Assembly (NCBI GenBank): GCA_016713035.1 | Contig: JADJPW010000006.1 | Location: 458,066 to 522,065 of the forward strand | Length of the DNA stretch: 64,000 nucleotides | From: Verrucomicrobiaceae bacterium | GTDB lineage: Bacteria; Verrucomicrobiota; Verrucomicrobiia; Verrucomicrobiales; Verrucomicrobiaceae | Direction: 5' to 3' | In this document: positions 1 to 9,549 of the stretch, one piece after another | Layout: every line of letters begins with the position of its first letter | Numbering within the stretch: the stretch's first letter is position 1 | The notes under the pieces: generated by a model | Databases searched by the model: none | The model's input: the letters and a program-made list of their open reading frames with translations, nothing else | Told to the model about the DNA's origin: nothing | Made by a program: the position numbers and the translations under genes

Positions 1-3000
1 GGTATCCCCCTCGAAGTCAATCTGACAGCCCAAATGGTCGAAATCACGACTCCAGCGAAGCAGGTGCAGCTCGGTGTCTCGAATGGCTCCCAAGTGATCC
101 GCGCGGCGAAAGCGAGCGTCACGCTACCGAAGGGAGATGGATCAAAAATTCGCATCGCCATCGCAGTGGTGCATGAGGGCCAGCGCGAGCGTTTTGGCTT
201 CACAGATCACCAGCCGATTCATGCGCCTTTCAATGATGATCCAGCGACTTGGGCCGAGTTTGATCTCGAATCCTATCGCGAAGCCATCACCGCGAGAGAG
301 CAAGAGATACGCATCGAGTTCACTCAACCCCGTGAGGGCAAGGCGAGCATCGTGATCGAAAACGACAAGGGCGAGCGTGTGCGGAATCTCGTCTCAGGCC
401 GTGCCTTCACCGCAGGCAAACATTCACTCCTCTGGGATGGGCTGGATGAGACCGGCAAGCTCGCGGCACCGGGGAGCTACACCTGGCGCGGCATCACGCA
501 TGAAGGCATCCGTCCGCGCTATGTGATGAACTTTGCCAATGGCGATGAAGCGACCACCGAGTCATGGGGACCAAATCACAGCACCCTGCACGCGGCAGCG
601 GCCAACTCGAAGCTCGTGTTCTTCGCGGCACCTGTCACAGAAGGTGGCTGGGCACTGGTGGCGCTGAATGGCGCAGGCAAGCTCGTGCAGGGCTATGAGC
701 ACCAGCAGGGCTACGGCATCCAGCACGATGCCATCGCAGCGGATGAGGAACACCTGTATGTCGCACAGGATGGCTTTGCCTGGGGTGGTAGGCCCGATTT
801 TGCGAAGCCTGATTGGAAGGCGACGTGGACGGTGACCATCTGCCGTTTCGACATTGCCAGTGGCAAGCTCGTCGAGTGGCCCGGCAAGGTGCGCGGCCTG
901 CCGGTGGATACGATGGAGGTGAACGGGCAGTCTGATCTGAAGCAATTCAATCTCGGTGGGCTAGCCGTGCTCGATGGGAAGCTCTACGTGAGCTGCCGCG
1001 ATAAGAAAGCCGTGCTCGTGATCGATGCGAAGACTGGCGAGCAACTCGATAAGATCGCGCTGGAGAACGTGAACCACCTCGCAGCGGGCAAAGAACTATT
1101 CGCCGCGACGGATCGCGGAGTGCTGCGAGTGCAGGATCAAAAACTGATCGTCGAAAACACCCGCATCAGCGGTCTCACCATCGCACCGAATGGCGACATC
1201 CTCATCAGCGATGCGAGCACACATCAGGTGCGCCGCTTTTCATCCACAGGCATCGAATATGCCATCACAGGCAAGCCCGGCGGGCCATATCGCGGCCCCT
1301 ACGATCCGCAGCGCATGGTGAATCCAGCGGGGCTCGCCGTCGGCCCTGATGGCAAGCTATGGGTCACGGAGAGGCGTTGGAACCCGAAGCGCGTCCTCGC
1401 CTGGGACACCACGAAGAACGAGGTCGTGGTGGAGAAGTTCGGTATGCCTCACTACGGCGGTGATGGCAGTGGTTTTGATCCTGAGAACCCGCGCCGCTGG
1501 ATCGGCCTCGGCTGCTTCTGGGATGTCGATCTGGAAAAGAAGACCGCTCGGCCCACGCATGTCCTGAGTGTCGATGAGGGCCACCTGGGGCACTTCGAGC
1601 CGCATAGCTACTCCTTCTTCCGTGAAGCAGGTCGCACCTTTGTCGCCGCGCGTGGCAAGCTGGCCCTCATCAGCGAAGTGCTGCCGGATGGCACCCTGCG
1701 CGACATCGCGGCCACTGCGGGCACGCATCACTTTGGCTACGCCTTCAACTGGCAGCCACCCCAGGCCTACATCGACGCCTTTTATGCGAAGTGGCCAGAA
1801 AAACGCTCCGGCGAGAAACCAGGCAAAAAAGGCGAGGGCAAGCCCTGGTCACAGCGCGGCATGGGCGTGCTCTGGGTGGACCGCAATGGCGATGGCGAAG
1901 CGCAGCAGGCCGAGTTCGACTTCTGCGGCGATCAGATCGACTACGCAGGCGGCCCGTGGGGGCACATGCAGAGTTCGCTCACATTTTACATGCCCGTATC
2001 GGACAAAATACAGGTCAAAGTCGCCGCAATCAAGCCCCTGGGCTTCCTTGCCAACGGCGTGCCAGATTATCCCACGCTCGATGGCGCCATCGCGCAGGCC
2101 GTGCCAGTGAGCCTCACGCCGGGGAACAAGCGCAGCGGTGTGGCCACGGTGCGAGACCGCTTTGGCCGCTTCCTCTTCAACTCCGATCCCGAGATGAATG
2201 CGTATGCCAGCGATGGACGCCACCTGTGGAGCATCGCGAATCAGTGGAGCGATGTGCATGGCAGTCATGATGCGCCGCTGCCCGAGCCCGGTGTCATGCA
2301 GGGAGTGATGGCCTTCCTCGGCATCGCGCCGCTCGATGACAGCGCGGATGTCTGTTTTGTGAATGGCAATCACGGGCGCTGCTTCCTGCTCAGTAGCGAT
2401 GGCATCTATCTCGATGAGGCCTTTGTCGATGTGCGTGTGAGCTATCTGAAAAACGAATACCGGCTCGGCGGTGAGATCTTCGGTGGCAGCTTCGGTCGTG
2501 ATGCACAGAGCGGCAAATACTACGTCCAAATCGGCCACGGTCCCTACCGCATCTATGAGGTCATGGGCCTCGATCAAGTGAAGCGCATCAAAGGCCAACT
2601 CACCGTGACGAAGGCACAAATCGCCACTGCCGAACGCCAGAGCATCCGCCACGTCGCTGCCAAGCAACAATCCAAGGAAGCGACCCTCCCCGGCAGCATC
2701 GCCTGGGACAAGAGCGGCAAATTCAAAGCCCAGCTCGACCTCGCTACCGATGCCACCCATCTGCACCTCACCTGGCGCGTGCAGGATGCCTCCCCATGGA
2801 TCAATCAGGGTCGTGACTGGACCAAGCTCTTCGCCACTGGGGATACGGTGGACTTCCAGTTCGCCTGCGACGCTCAAGCCGATCCGAAGCGCCGCGAACC
2901 GGTGATCGGTGACAAGCGTCTCCTCATCGCCTCGCATGAAGGCAAGCCACTCGCTGTGCTGTATGAGCATCGCAAACCTGGCGGTAAAAATCCCATCGAA

Positions 3001-3306
3001 TTCACCAGCCCCTGGCGTGGGGCGAAGGTGGATGACGTGCGCCAGCTCCCCGAGGCCATCATCAAGGTCAAGACCGATACGAATGGCTACACCGTCACCG
3101 CGAGTGTCGCCCTCAGTGATCTCGGTTTGACGCTGAATCCCGGCCAGAAGCTCCGCGCTGACTTCGGCATCACCTTTGGCGATGCCGCAGGCACCGACAC
3201 CAATCTGCGCTCCTACTGGTCCAATCAAAGCACCGGCCTCGTCGATGACATCCCCGGTGAGATCATGCTCTCGCCGAGCCTATGGGGCGTGCTCCAAGTG
3301 CGATAA
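1..3306 (+). CDS. Secreted NHL/FlgD-Ig/CBM9-like multidomain protein (5' end outside window)
   Basis: The frame is open back to base 1, so the true start lies upstream; residues here are counted from the Met at 34. A FlgD-type Ig-like segment (about residues 90-160, ending in a DG.DE.GK.APGSY pattern) is followed by beta-propeller/NHL-like repeats (about 310-470, with APNGDILISD and VGPDGKLWVTE). The last 200 residues resemble a CBM9/DOMON-like sugar- or heme-binding beta-sandwich (WRVQD...TGDTVDFQF...SDLGL). This looks like an extracytoplasmic carbohydrate-associated protein. Ten bases separate it from the next secreted protein, so they may be co-transcribed. No enzymatic motif was seen, and the biochemical role is unknown. 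Confidence 0.75.
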   Translation, partial: GIPLEVNLTAQMVEITTPAKQVQLGVSNGSQVIRAAKASVTLPKGDGSKIRIAIAVVHEGQRERFGFTDHQPIHAPFNDDPATWAEFDLESYREAITAREQEIRIEFTQPREGKASIVIENDKGERVRNLVSGRAFTAGKHSLLWDGLDETGKLAAPGSYTWRGITHEGIRPRYVMNFANGDEATTESWGPNHSTLHAAAANSKLVFFAAPVTEGGWALVALNGAGKLVQGYEHQQGYGIQHDAIAADEEHLYVAQDGFAWGGRPDFAKPDWKATWTVTICRFDIASGKLVEWPGKVRGLPVDTMEVNGQSDLKQFNLGGLAVLDGKLYVSCRDKKAVLVIDAKTGEQLDKIALENVNHLAAGKELFAATDRGVLRVQDQKLIVENTRISGLTIAPNGDILISDASTHQVRRFSSTGIEYAITGKPGGPYRGPYDPQRMVNPAGLAVGPDGKLWVTERRWNPKRVLAWDTTKNEVVVEKFGMPHYGGDGSGFDPENPRRWIGLGCFWDVDLEKKTARPTHVLSVDEGHLGHFEPHSYSFFREAGRTFVAARGKLALISEVLPDGTLRDIAATAGTHHFGYAFNWQPPQAYIDAFYAKWPEKRSGEKPGKKGEGKPWSQRGMGVLWVDRNGDGEAQQAEFDFCGDQIDYAGGPWGHMQSSLTFYMPVSDKIQVKVAAIKPLGFLANGVPDYPTLDGAIAQAVPVSLTPGNKRSGVATVRDRFGRFLFNSDPEMNAYASDGRHLWSIANQWSDVHGSHDAPLPEPGVMQGVMAFLGIAPLDDSADVCFVNGNHGRCFLLSSDGIYLDEAFVDVRVSYLKNEYRLGGEIFGGSFGRDAQSGKYYVQIGHGPYRIYEVMGLDQVKRIKGQLTVTKAQIATAERQSIRHVAAKQQSKEATLPGSIAWDKSGKFKAQLDLATDATHLHLTWRVQDASPWINQGRDWTKLFATGDTVDFQFACDAQADPKRREPVIGDKRLLIASHEGKPLAVLYEHRKPGGKNPIEFTSPWRGAKVDDVRQLPEAIIKVKTDTNGYTVTASVALSDLGLTLNPGQKLRADFGITFGDAAGTDTNLRSYWSNQSTGLVDDIPGEIMLSPSLWGVLQVR

Positions 3307-3315
3307 CACCCGCTT

Positions 3316-5514
3316 ATGAAACACCTCCTCACCTTCCTCTTCCTCACGACCTCACTGCACGCAGGCCACGTCGTCATCTACGGCGGCACCCCGGCGGGCA
3401 TCATGGCAGCCATCGCGGCTGCACGTCAGGGGCATGAGGTTTCATTGGTCGAAATGAATGCGCATGTCGGCGGCATGGTCAGCGGTGGGCTCGTCGCGAC
3501 GGACATGGGGGATCGGCCCACGGTCGGCGGTTTGGCAGATGATTTCTTCAAGCGCATCGTGCGCTACTACACGGAGAAATACGGTGCCGACTCGAAGGAA
3601 CTCAAGGCCGCACGCGGCGGAGCCACCTTTGAGCCCCATGTCGCCGAACTCATCTTTGAGCAAATGCTCGCCGAGCAGCCGAAGATCACGATTTGGAAAA
3701 AACATCGCTACCAGGCCACTCACATCGACGCTGACCGCTCCAAGGCAGGAAACCGTGTCACGGCGCTGGTGACTGATGATCTGGTCAAAGGCACGACCAA
3801 GACCTTCACCGGCGATCTGTTCATCGACGCGAGTTACGAGGGCGATCTGATGGCTGGGGCCAAGGTGCCGTATCGCATCGGACGTGAGAGTCGCAGCGAG
3901 TATGGCGAAATGCTGGCCGGAGTGAGCATGGGGCCGCTGGAGCAGCGCGGCATGGGCGACCACCGCACGCCGCCCTACAACTACCGCGTCAGCGTCACCT
4001 CCAACACCGCCAACCGCGTGCTCTTCCCCAAGCCCGATCACTATGATCCCACGCCCTTCATCGCCACCGATGGCAAGCGCATCAAAGAAGGTCGAGCGAA
4101 GGGCTTCGGTGATTTTTTCACCACAATCGACAAATGGCACCCCGGCTACAAATACGACGCGAACTGGGGCGACAGCGCGGGCAATAGCCAAGGCTATGCC
4201 GATGGTGATTGGGCCACGCGTGAACGCATCGCGGCCAAGATTCGTGATGGCTTCCTGTCGCGTCTCTACTACTTCCAGAACGATCCCGAGCTGCCACAGG
4301 CCTTTCGCGATGAAGCACGCACCTGGGGCCTGCCGAAAGATGAATTCACTGACAATGGCCACTGGCCTTTTCAGCTCTACGTGCGCGAGGGCCGCCGCAT
4401 GGTCGGTGCTTATGTTTTGCGGGAGAATGATCTCACGCAGGATCGCTGGAAGGCCGATGGCATCGCCACCGGCAGCTACGGCATTGATTGCCATGTGGTG
4501 CAGTATCTCCGTGAGAATGGCAAACTTGTCCCCGAACACACGCGGCACACTGCAGTGAATAATTACGACATACCGTATCGCTGCCTCGTGCCGCCGGAGG
4601 TGGAAAATCTGCTCGTGCCCGTGTGCGTCAGCGCCACGCACATCGCCTACTGCTCACTGCGCATGGAGCCCGTCTATATGATGCTCGGTCAGGCCGCCGG
4701 AGTGGCCGCAGGCATCGCACTGAATGAAAAACTGCCGGTGCAAAAAGTGGACACAAAGAAGCTGCGCGAGCTGCTGCTCAAGGATGGCGCAGTGCTCGAT
4801 GCAGGCTATCAGCCGCAGGTGAAGCTCACCTTTACCCCACAGCGCCCGCGTCCCGGTGAGAAGGTGATCTTCAAAGCCATCTCGCAGAAGCCGCTGAAGG
4901 CTATGCAGTGGGACTTCATCGGCAACGGCACCATCAGCGCCACAGGCGAACGTGTGGTTCATGCCTACACGGTGGAAAAGGTGCATCACGTCAGCCTGCT
5001 CGTCACCGATGACGCTGGACGCCGACGCCTACTCACCGCCGAGGTGCCCGTCGGCATCGCCGAGCCGCTCGATGTCACGCTGGATGCCTTTGAAGCCGAA
5101 CTCGCCGGTCGCTGGAACGGCACCGTGCCGGACTACCTCGCTGGCTTACCCTTGCGCTATTCCGACATCTTCCACGGCCCCGGCACGCACCGCGACATGG
5201 TGGTGCGGGGCAAGGTCGCCGCTGCCCGTGCGCACTTTCAGCCCACCCTGAAGCGCAGTGGTCGCTACCAGGTCTGCCTTGGCTTTCGCCCTTCCAAAAC
5301 CCAAGCCACCAACACCCCTGTGCTCATCAAACACGCCAGCGGCACCGCCAAGCTCTCCGTGGATCAACGCTCCGAGAAGACTCCCTTCCTCTGGGTGCCC
5401 GTCGGCGAGTATGAGTTCAAGGCAGGCAGTGCTGGCTTCGCTGAACTCCGCAATGCCAATACCGATGGCCGTATCGCCGTTGATGCCATGCGGTGGTTGT
5501 GGATTGCTGAGTAG
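3316..5514 (+). CDS. Secreted FAD-dependent oxidoreductase with PKD-like and golvesin-like C-terminus
   Basis: A signal peptide of about 16 residues ends at LHA|GH. A Rossmann FAD-binding motif follows directly (VVIYGGTPAGIMAAIAAARQ, then an acidic residue in VSLVE), as in the FAD_oxidored family. That family-type core covers about residues 17-485. Residues of about 505-580 look PKD-like (PGEKVIFKAISQKPLKAMQW), and the last 140 resemble the golvesin/xanthan-lyase C-terminal module (SGRYQVCLGFRPSKTQATNTP). Such proteins are frequent in Verrucomicrobiota, where they are thought to act on carbohydrates outside the cytoplasm. The substrate is not known. It lies between two other exported proteins on the same strand. 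Confidence 0.82.
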   Translation: MKHLLTFLFLTTSLHAGHVVIYGGTPAGIMAAIAAARQGHEVSLVEMNAHVGGMVSGGLVATDMGDRPTVGGLADDFFKRIVRYYTEKYGADSKELKAARGGATFEPHVAELIFEQMLAEQPKITIWKKHRYQATHIDADRSKAGNRVTALVTDDLVKGTTKTFTGDLFIDASYEGDLMAGAKVPYRIGRESRSEYGEMLAGVSMGPLEQRGMGDHRTPPYNYRVSVTSNTANRVLFPKPDHYDPTPFIATDGKRIKEGRAKGFGDFFTTIDKWHPGYKYDANWGDSAGNSQGYADGDWATRERIAAKIRDGFLSRLYYFQNDPELPQAFRDEARTWGLPKDEFTDNGHWPFQLYVREGRRMVGAYVLRENDLTQDRWKADGIATGSYGIDCHVVQYLRENGKLVPEHTRHTAVNNYDIPYRCLVPPEVENLLVPVCVSATHIAYCSLRMEPVYMMLGQAAGVAAGIALNEKLPVQKVDTKKLRELLLKDGAVLDAGYQPQVKLTFTPQRPRPGEKVIFKAISQKPLKAMQWDFIGNGTISATGERVVHAYTVEKVHHVSLLVTDDAGRRRLLTAEVPVGIAEPLDVTLDAFEAELAGRWNGTVPDYLAGLPLRYSDIFHGPGTHRDMVVRGKVAAARAHFQPTLKRSGRYQVCLGFRPSKTQATNTPVLIKHASGTAKLSVDQRSEKTPFLWVPVGEYEFKAGSAGFAELRNANTDGRIAVDAMRWLWIAE

Positions 5515-5536
5515 TCTGTAAATCATCGCTATTCTC

Positions 5537-8008
5537 ATGCGAGTCCCCGCTCTCTTTTTCGCCCTCTCCGTTCCTGCCTTCGCCGCCGCGCCGAAGGCCA
5601 TCACCACGTTTTTCGATCAACACTGCACAGAATGCCATGATGCAGAGGTGAAGAAAGGCGGGCTCGATCTCACGGCGCTCGCCTTTGACCTCAAAGACCC
5701 TCAGCTTTTTGAAAAGTGGGTCAAGGTCCACGACAGCGTCGCCGATGGTGAGATGCCGCCGAAAAAGAAAGCGCGGCCTGATGCAAAGCTCGCGGAGGCG
5801 TTCCTAGACTCGCTCGATGGGCAGTTGCGTGAGACGAGCAGCTCGGCGCAGACCGCGCAAGGCCGCACGCTGGTGCGGCGGCTCAATCGCATCGAGTATG
5901 AAAACACCGTGCGTGACCTGCTGCACATCGACACGCCGCTCGCGGGCCTGTTGCCAGAGGATACGCCGATGCATGGCTTTGATACCGTGGCGGAGGGTCT
6001 GCGCTTCTCACAGCTCCAGATCGAAAAATACCTGGAAGCCGCCGACGCCGCCCTCGATGCCGCTGTGGACCTACGCATGTCGATCGAGCAGAAAAAAGAA
6101 CGCTTCACCTACAAGGATGAAAAGTGGATCATCGAAAACCTCGCACTGCCCGATGACCCTCCTGCGGACCCGAAAAAAAAGTATGAGCGCAAGCGTGTCG
6201 CCTTCCGCGATCTGCCGGATGCGCTCGTCATGTTCACCGATGCCGACTACATGCTGGGCCTCAGCAAGTTCAAGATGCGTCGCAGCGGCACCTACCGCAT
6301 TCGCCTTTCCGCCTATGGTTATCAAAGTGCGGGTGAACCCGTCACCGCACGCATCTACGCGAATGATTACAGCATCGGCAAGCGCCTGCTCGGCCACTGG
6401 GACATGCCAGAGGGCAAGCCGCGTGTGGCAGAGGTCGTGACTCGCATCAATCGTAGCGAGCACCTGCTAGTGATGCCCTTCAGTGTCGGTTACGACGCCG
6501 AAGGCAAGCGCCTCAACGACAGCGATACGACCAAGGAATTCAAAGGCCGAGGCCTCGCCGTGCAGTGGATCGAGATCGAAGGGCCGCTGGAGATGCAGGA
6601 CTGGCCACCGCCTTCACTCAAGAGCCTGCTACCCGATGTGCCCGTGGTGAAGCTCGATGAAAAGAAGATCAACAACCGCCATGATGCAGAGAAGGCCATC
6701 GGCTATGAATTGCAGCCTGCTGACCCCGCCGCATCGCTGAAGACCTGCATCGAATCCTTCGCCGCAAAGGCCTTCCGTCGCCCACTGGAGTCCGGTGAAT
6801 CAGATCGCTTCGTCAAACTGGCTCACGATGCCCTCGCAGGCGGTGCGAGCTTCCTCGACGCATCGAAGCTCGGTCTGCGCGGCGTGCTAACCTCGCCGCA
6901 GTTTTTGCTCTTCGATGAACTCCCTGGCCCACGTCTCAGCGACTACGCTCTGGCCTCACGGCTCTCTTATTTCCTCTGGAGCACGCTGCCGGATGACGAA
7001 CTCATGCGCCTCGCCGCTGCCAAAAAGCTCCACGAGCCCGAAACGCTCAAAGCGCAGGTGAAACGCCTCCTCGCGGACAAGCGCAGCAGTGCCTTCGTGA
7101 AGAACTTCGCTGGTCAATGGCTTGATCTACGCAGCATCGACGCCACCTCGCCCGACACGACGCTTTACCCCGAATTCGATGAAATGCTGAAGCTGGCCAT
7201 GGTCGGCGAAACGGAAGCCTTTTTCGCTGAAATGCTTCATCAAGACCTGCCAGTGACGAATTTCATCCGCAGTGACTTTTTGATGCTCAACCACCGCATC
7301 GCGCAGCACTACGGCCTCGGCACCGATATGGCGAAGGGCGAAGACTTCGTCCGCGTGTCGCTCCCCGCCGACAGCGTGCGCGGTGGCCTGCTCACCCAGG
7401 CCAGCATTCTCAAAGTCACCGCCAACGGCACAGTCAGCTCGCCCGTGCTGCGCGGTGGCTGGGTGATGAAGCGTCTGCTTGGCCAGCCACCGCCACCTCC
7501 ACCGCCCGGCATTCCCGGTGTGGAGCCCGACACCCGCGGCGCGAGCACCATTCGCGAGATCCTAGCCAAACACAGCACCTCAGAAAACTGCGCAGGCTGC
7601 CACGCCAAGATCGACCCGCCCGGTTTCGCCTTGGAGAGCTTCGATGTCATCGGCGGCTGGCGTGATCGCTACCGCAGCAAGGAGAAAGGCGAGCGCCCGA
7701 ATGCCAAAGTCGAAAACCGCGGCGTCTGGCAATACAAAGTCTCCCTCCCCGTCGATCCCACCGGCCAACTCGCCGACGGCCGCCCCTTCAAAGACATCAA
7801 AGACTTCAAACAACTCCTCCTCGCCAAACCCGCCGATGTGCAACGCTGCCTAGCTGAAAAACTCCTCACCTACGCCACCGGTGCCGCCCCCACTTATGCG
7901 GATGGTCAGGCGGTGAATGACATCGTCGGCAAATCGCTGAAGCAAGGTGGTGGCTTGAAGACTTTTGTGACTGAGCTGGTGCTGAGTGAGACGTTTGGGC
8001 GGAAGTAG
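5537..8008 (+). CDS. DUF1592/DUF1588-type planctomycetal cytochrome c protein
   Basis: The product is 823 residues with an N-terminal signal peptide (cleavage near AFA|AAPK). A first c-type heme motif, CTECH, is near residue 31 in a PSCyt1-like setting (FDQHCTECHDAEVKKGG). A DUF1587-like segment follows (VRRLNRIEYENTVRDLL), then DUF1595/DUF1592 (CIESFAAKAFRRPLE; LSDYALASRLSYFLWSTLPD), then DUF1588 containing a second CxxCH (SENCAGCHAKIDPPGFALE), then DUF1585 at the C-terminus. This is the full domain order of the family. The family is expanded in PVC bacteria and is presumed to do extracytoplasmic electron transfer in polysaccharide or sugar oxidation; the exact reaction is unknown. It ends 5 bases from the convergent ATPase gene. 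Confidence 0.9.
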   Translation: MRVPALFFALSVPAFAAAPKAITTFFDQHCTECHDAEVKKGGLDLTALAFDLKDPQLFEKWVKVHDSVADGEMPPKKKARPDAKLAEAFLDSLDGQLRETSSSAQTAQGRTLVRRLNRIEYENTVRDLLHIDTPLAGLLPEDTPMHGFDTVAEGLRFSQLQIEKYLEAADAALDAAVDLRMSIEQKKERFTYKDEKWIIENLALPDDPPADPKKKYERKRVAFRDLPDALVMFTDADYMLGLSKFKMRRSGTYRIRLSAYGYQSAGEPVTARIYANDYSIGKRLLGHWDMPEGKPRVAEVVTRINRSEHLLVMPFSVGYDAEGKRLNDSDTTKEFKGRGLAVQWIEIEGPLEMQDWPPPSLKSLLPDVPVVKLDEKKINNRHDAEKAIGYELQPADPAASLKTCIESFAAKAFRRPLESGESDRFVKLAHDALAGGASFLDASKLGLRGVLTSPQFLLFDELPGPRLSDYALASRLSYFLWSTLPDDELMRLAAAKKLHEPETLKAQVKRLLADKRSSAFVKNFAGQWLDLRSIDATSPDTTLYPEFDEMLKLAMVGETEAFFAEMLHQDLPVTNFIRSDFLMLNHRIAQHYGLGTDMAKGEDFVRVSLPADSVRGGLLTQASILKVTANGTVSSPVLRGGWVMKRLLGQPPPPPPPGIPGVEPDTRGASTIREILAKHSTSENCAGCHAKIDPPGFALESFDVIGGWRDRYRSKEKGERPNAKVENRGVWQYKVSLPVDPTGQLADGRPFKDIKDFKQLLLAKPADVQRCLAEKLLTYATGAAPTYADGQAVNDIVGKSLKQGGGLKTFVTELVLSETFGRK

Positions 8009-8013
8009 CATCA

Positions 8014-9440
8014 CTACACCGCGTAAATATCCTCCAGATCATGCCAGTGCTCCGTCGCAGGCGGCGGAGTGCTGTGCGTGATCTTGGTGCGGGTGAAGTA
8101 GCGTGTGTGGATCGTCGCCCGGCGTGAGTTGGGGTAATGGGGAACGCGGGCCTCCAGTTCCTCCCGCAGCGGGGCTGGAGAGCGTGCGGCGGTCCATTTG
8201 CACTCGCCGAGGTCGGTCCAGCCGTCTTTGCGCAGGCCGACGACATCGATTTGCGATTCCTTGTCCCAATACTCGCCGATCTCGAAGGCGGCGGTGACGC
8301 CTTCGCGGGCATAGATCATCGGCAGGGCCTCGCGGCAGAGAGCCTCAAAGCAAATGCCGAAGTAGGCATCCAGGCCCGGCTTGATGAGCCGCTCCATCGC
8401 CGCCGATGGACCGAGGCGGGCGATGAGGCTGGTCTGCGGGAAGACAAAGCGGAACCAGAAACGCAGCAGCGGATCATCCAGCACATAGCGCCCCTGCCGC
8501 ACCTGCGCGGCACCGCCGGTGAGCGGATGCTTTTTGCGCACATAACCGAGGTCGATGAGCGTGGTGAGGTAGAAATGCAGCGCCCGGTCACCGATGCCGC
8601 TGGCGGTGGAGATGCCGCTGTTCGTGTTTTGACCCTCCGCCAGCGCCATGAGGATGCTGTGATAGTTCACCAGCTCGCGCAGTTCCTCACGCAGCAAAAA
8701 ATCCGCCTCGCGCCGCAGCAGCCCCGTCTCCGTGAGAAAGGCGTCAGCAATGTTTTGCTCCACCGACCGTCCCTGGGAGAAGCATTTCAGGTAAAACGGC
8801 AACCCACCACACACGAAATACGTCCGCGTCTGTTCCAGCCGTGAGTAGCCGGGATGAAACAACGCAGCTTCCTTGTGGTCAAAGGGCCGCAGCAGGATCT
8901 GCCCGGTGCGCCGGCCAAAAAGCGGACTCTTTTTCCCCAGCACCTCCCGCTCCATGAAGCCGAGATACGAGCCGCAGAGGATCAGCATGATGCCACCCTT
9001 CTTCCACCGGCGATCCCATGCCTCCTGGATCACCGACGGCAACTCAGGGCTGACCTCGCACATCCACTGAAACTCATCCAGCGCCAGGATGAGCTTCTCC
9101 GGCCCCTTCCATCGCTCTTCGATCAGCTTGAAGGCCCGCGCCCAGCCGTCTACCTGCACCTCGGCCAGCAGCGGCTCGTCCAGGCACTCCGCCGCATCCC
9201 GCATGAACTCGCGGAGCTGCAAATCCGCCGGAGCCTGCTTCCCCACATAATAAATGCCGCGCTTCTGGCTGATGAAATGACGGATCAGCTCGCTCTTCCC
9301 GACCCTCCGCCGCCCGTAAACCGGAAGAAACGCCCCCGCCGCATCCGCCCATGATTTCTCCAGGAACCGCACTCGTTGCTGCGCCCCATGAATGGTTCGT
9401 CGATGGATGGAAGTGGCACGGCAATAATGAAACTTGTCAT
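8014..9440 (-). CDS. AAA-type ATPase with C-terminal DUF234-like nuclease domain (one-base frame break near its start)
   Basis: A Walker A motif (VYGRRRVGKSELI) and a Walker B-like LILALDEFQWM mark the archaeal-ATPase/DUF234-type family. The C-terminus carries IDVVGLRKDG...ECKW, which fits a PD-(D/E)xK nuclease core (about 8190-8250). An uninterrupted frame starts only at a GTG at 9372. Upstream, in another frame, an ATG at 9440 begins MTSFIIAVPLPSIDEPFMGR followed by SNE, and that frame joins ELRFLEKSW if one base is restored between 9371 and 9372. The F.GR..EL..LE motif is what the family normally has at its N-terminus, so I give 9440 as the start (about 475 residues). It is the last gene of the minus-strand block. 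Targets are unknown; such ATPases are often mobile or toxin/defence-like. Confidence 0.8.
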
Positions 9441-9549
9441 GCCTACACTTGTCAAGTTGCGACTTGAATATTAAAGAAAAACTCAGCGGCTGAACCAGTC
9501 TACCTCACGGTATTATCTCAGTGTAACTTGTCAAGTCACGACTTGAATA
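9441..9549 (-). promoter_or_regulatory. Tandem palindromic operator-like repeats
   Basis: Two near-identical 24-base units lie at 9447-9470 and 9526-9549 (22 of 24 positions match). Read on the minus strand each contains CAAGT-4nt-ACTTGACAAGT, that is, three half-sites in alternating orientation. A further ACAAGT half-site at 9434-9439 overlaps the ATG at 9440. The upstream unit overlaps the stop codon of the primase-helicase gene. The layout, repeated dyads between the end of one gene and the start of the next, resembles an operator for a dimeric repressor. No regulator gene was recognised in the block, so autoregulation is only an inference. Confidence 0.5.

Noticed and set aside
1849..3228. 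Long open frame (459 codons) antisense to the first gene
   Set aside because: It mirrors the codon bias of the sense gene, shows no motifs and overlaps a well-supported exported protein.
3442..4641. Long antisense open frame (399 codons) inside the FAD oxidoreductase gene
   Set aside because: No recognisable fold or start context; a by-product of GC-rich coding on the other strand.
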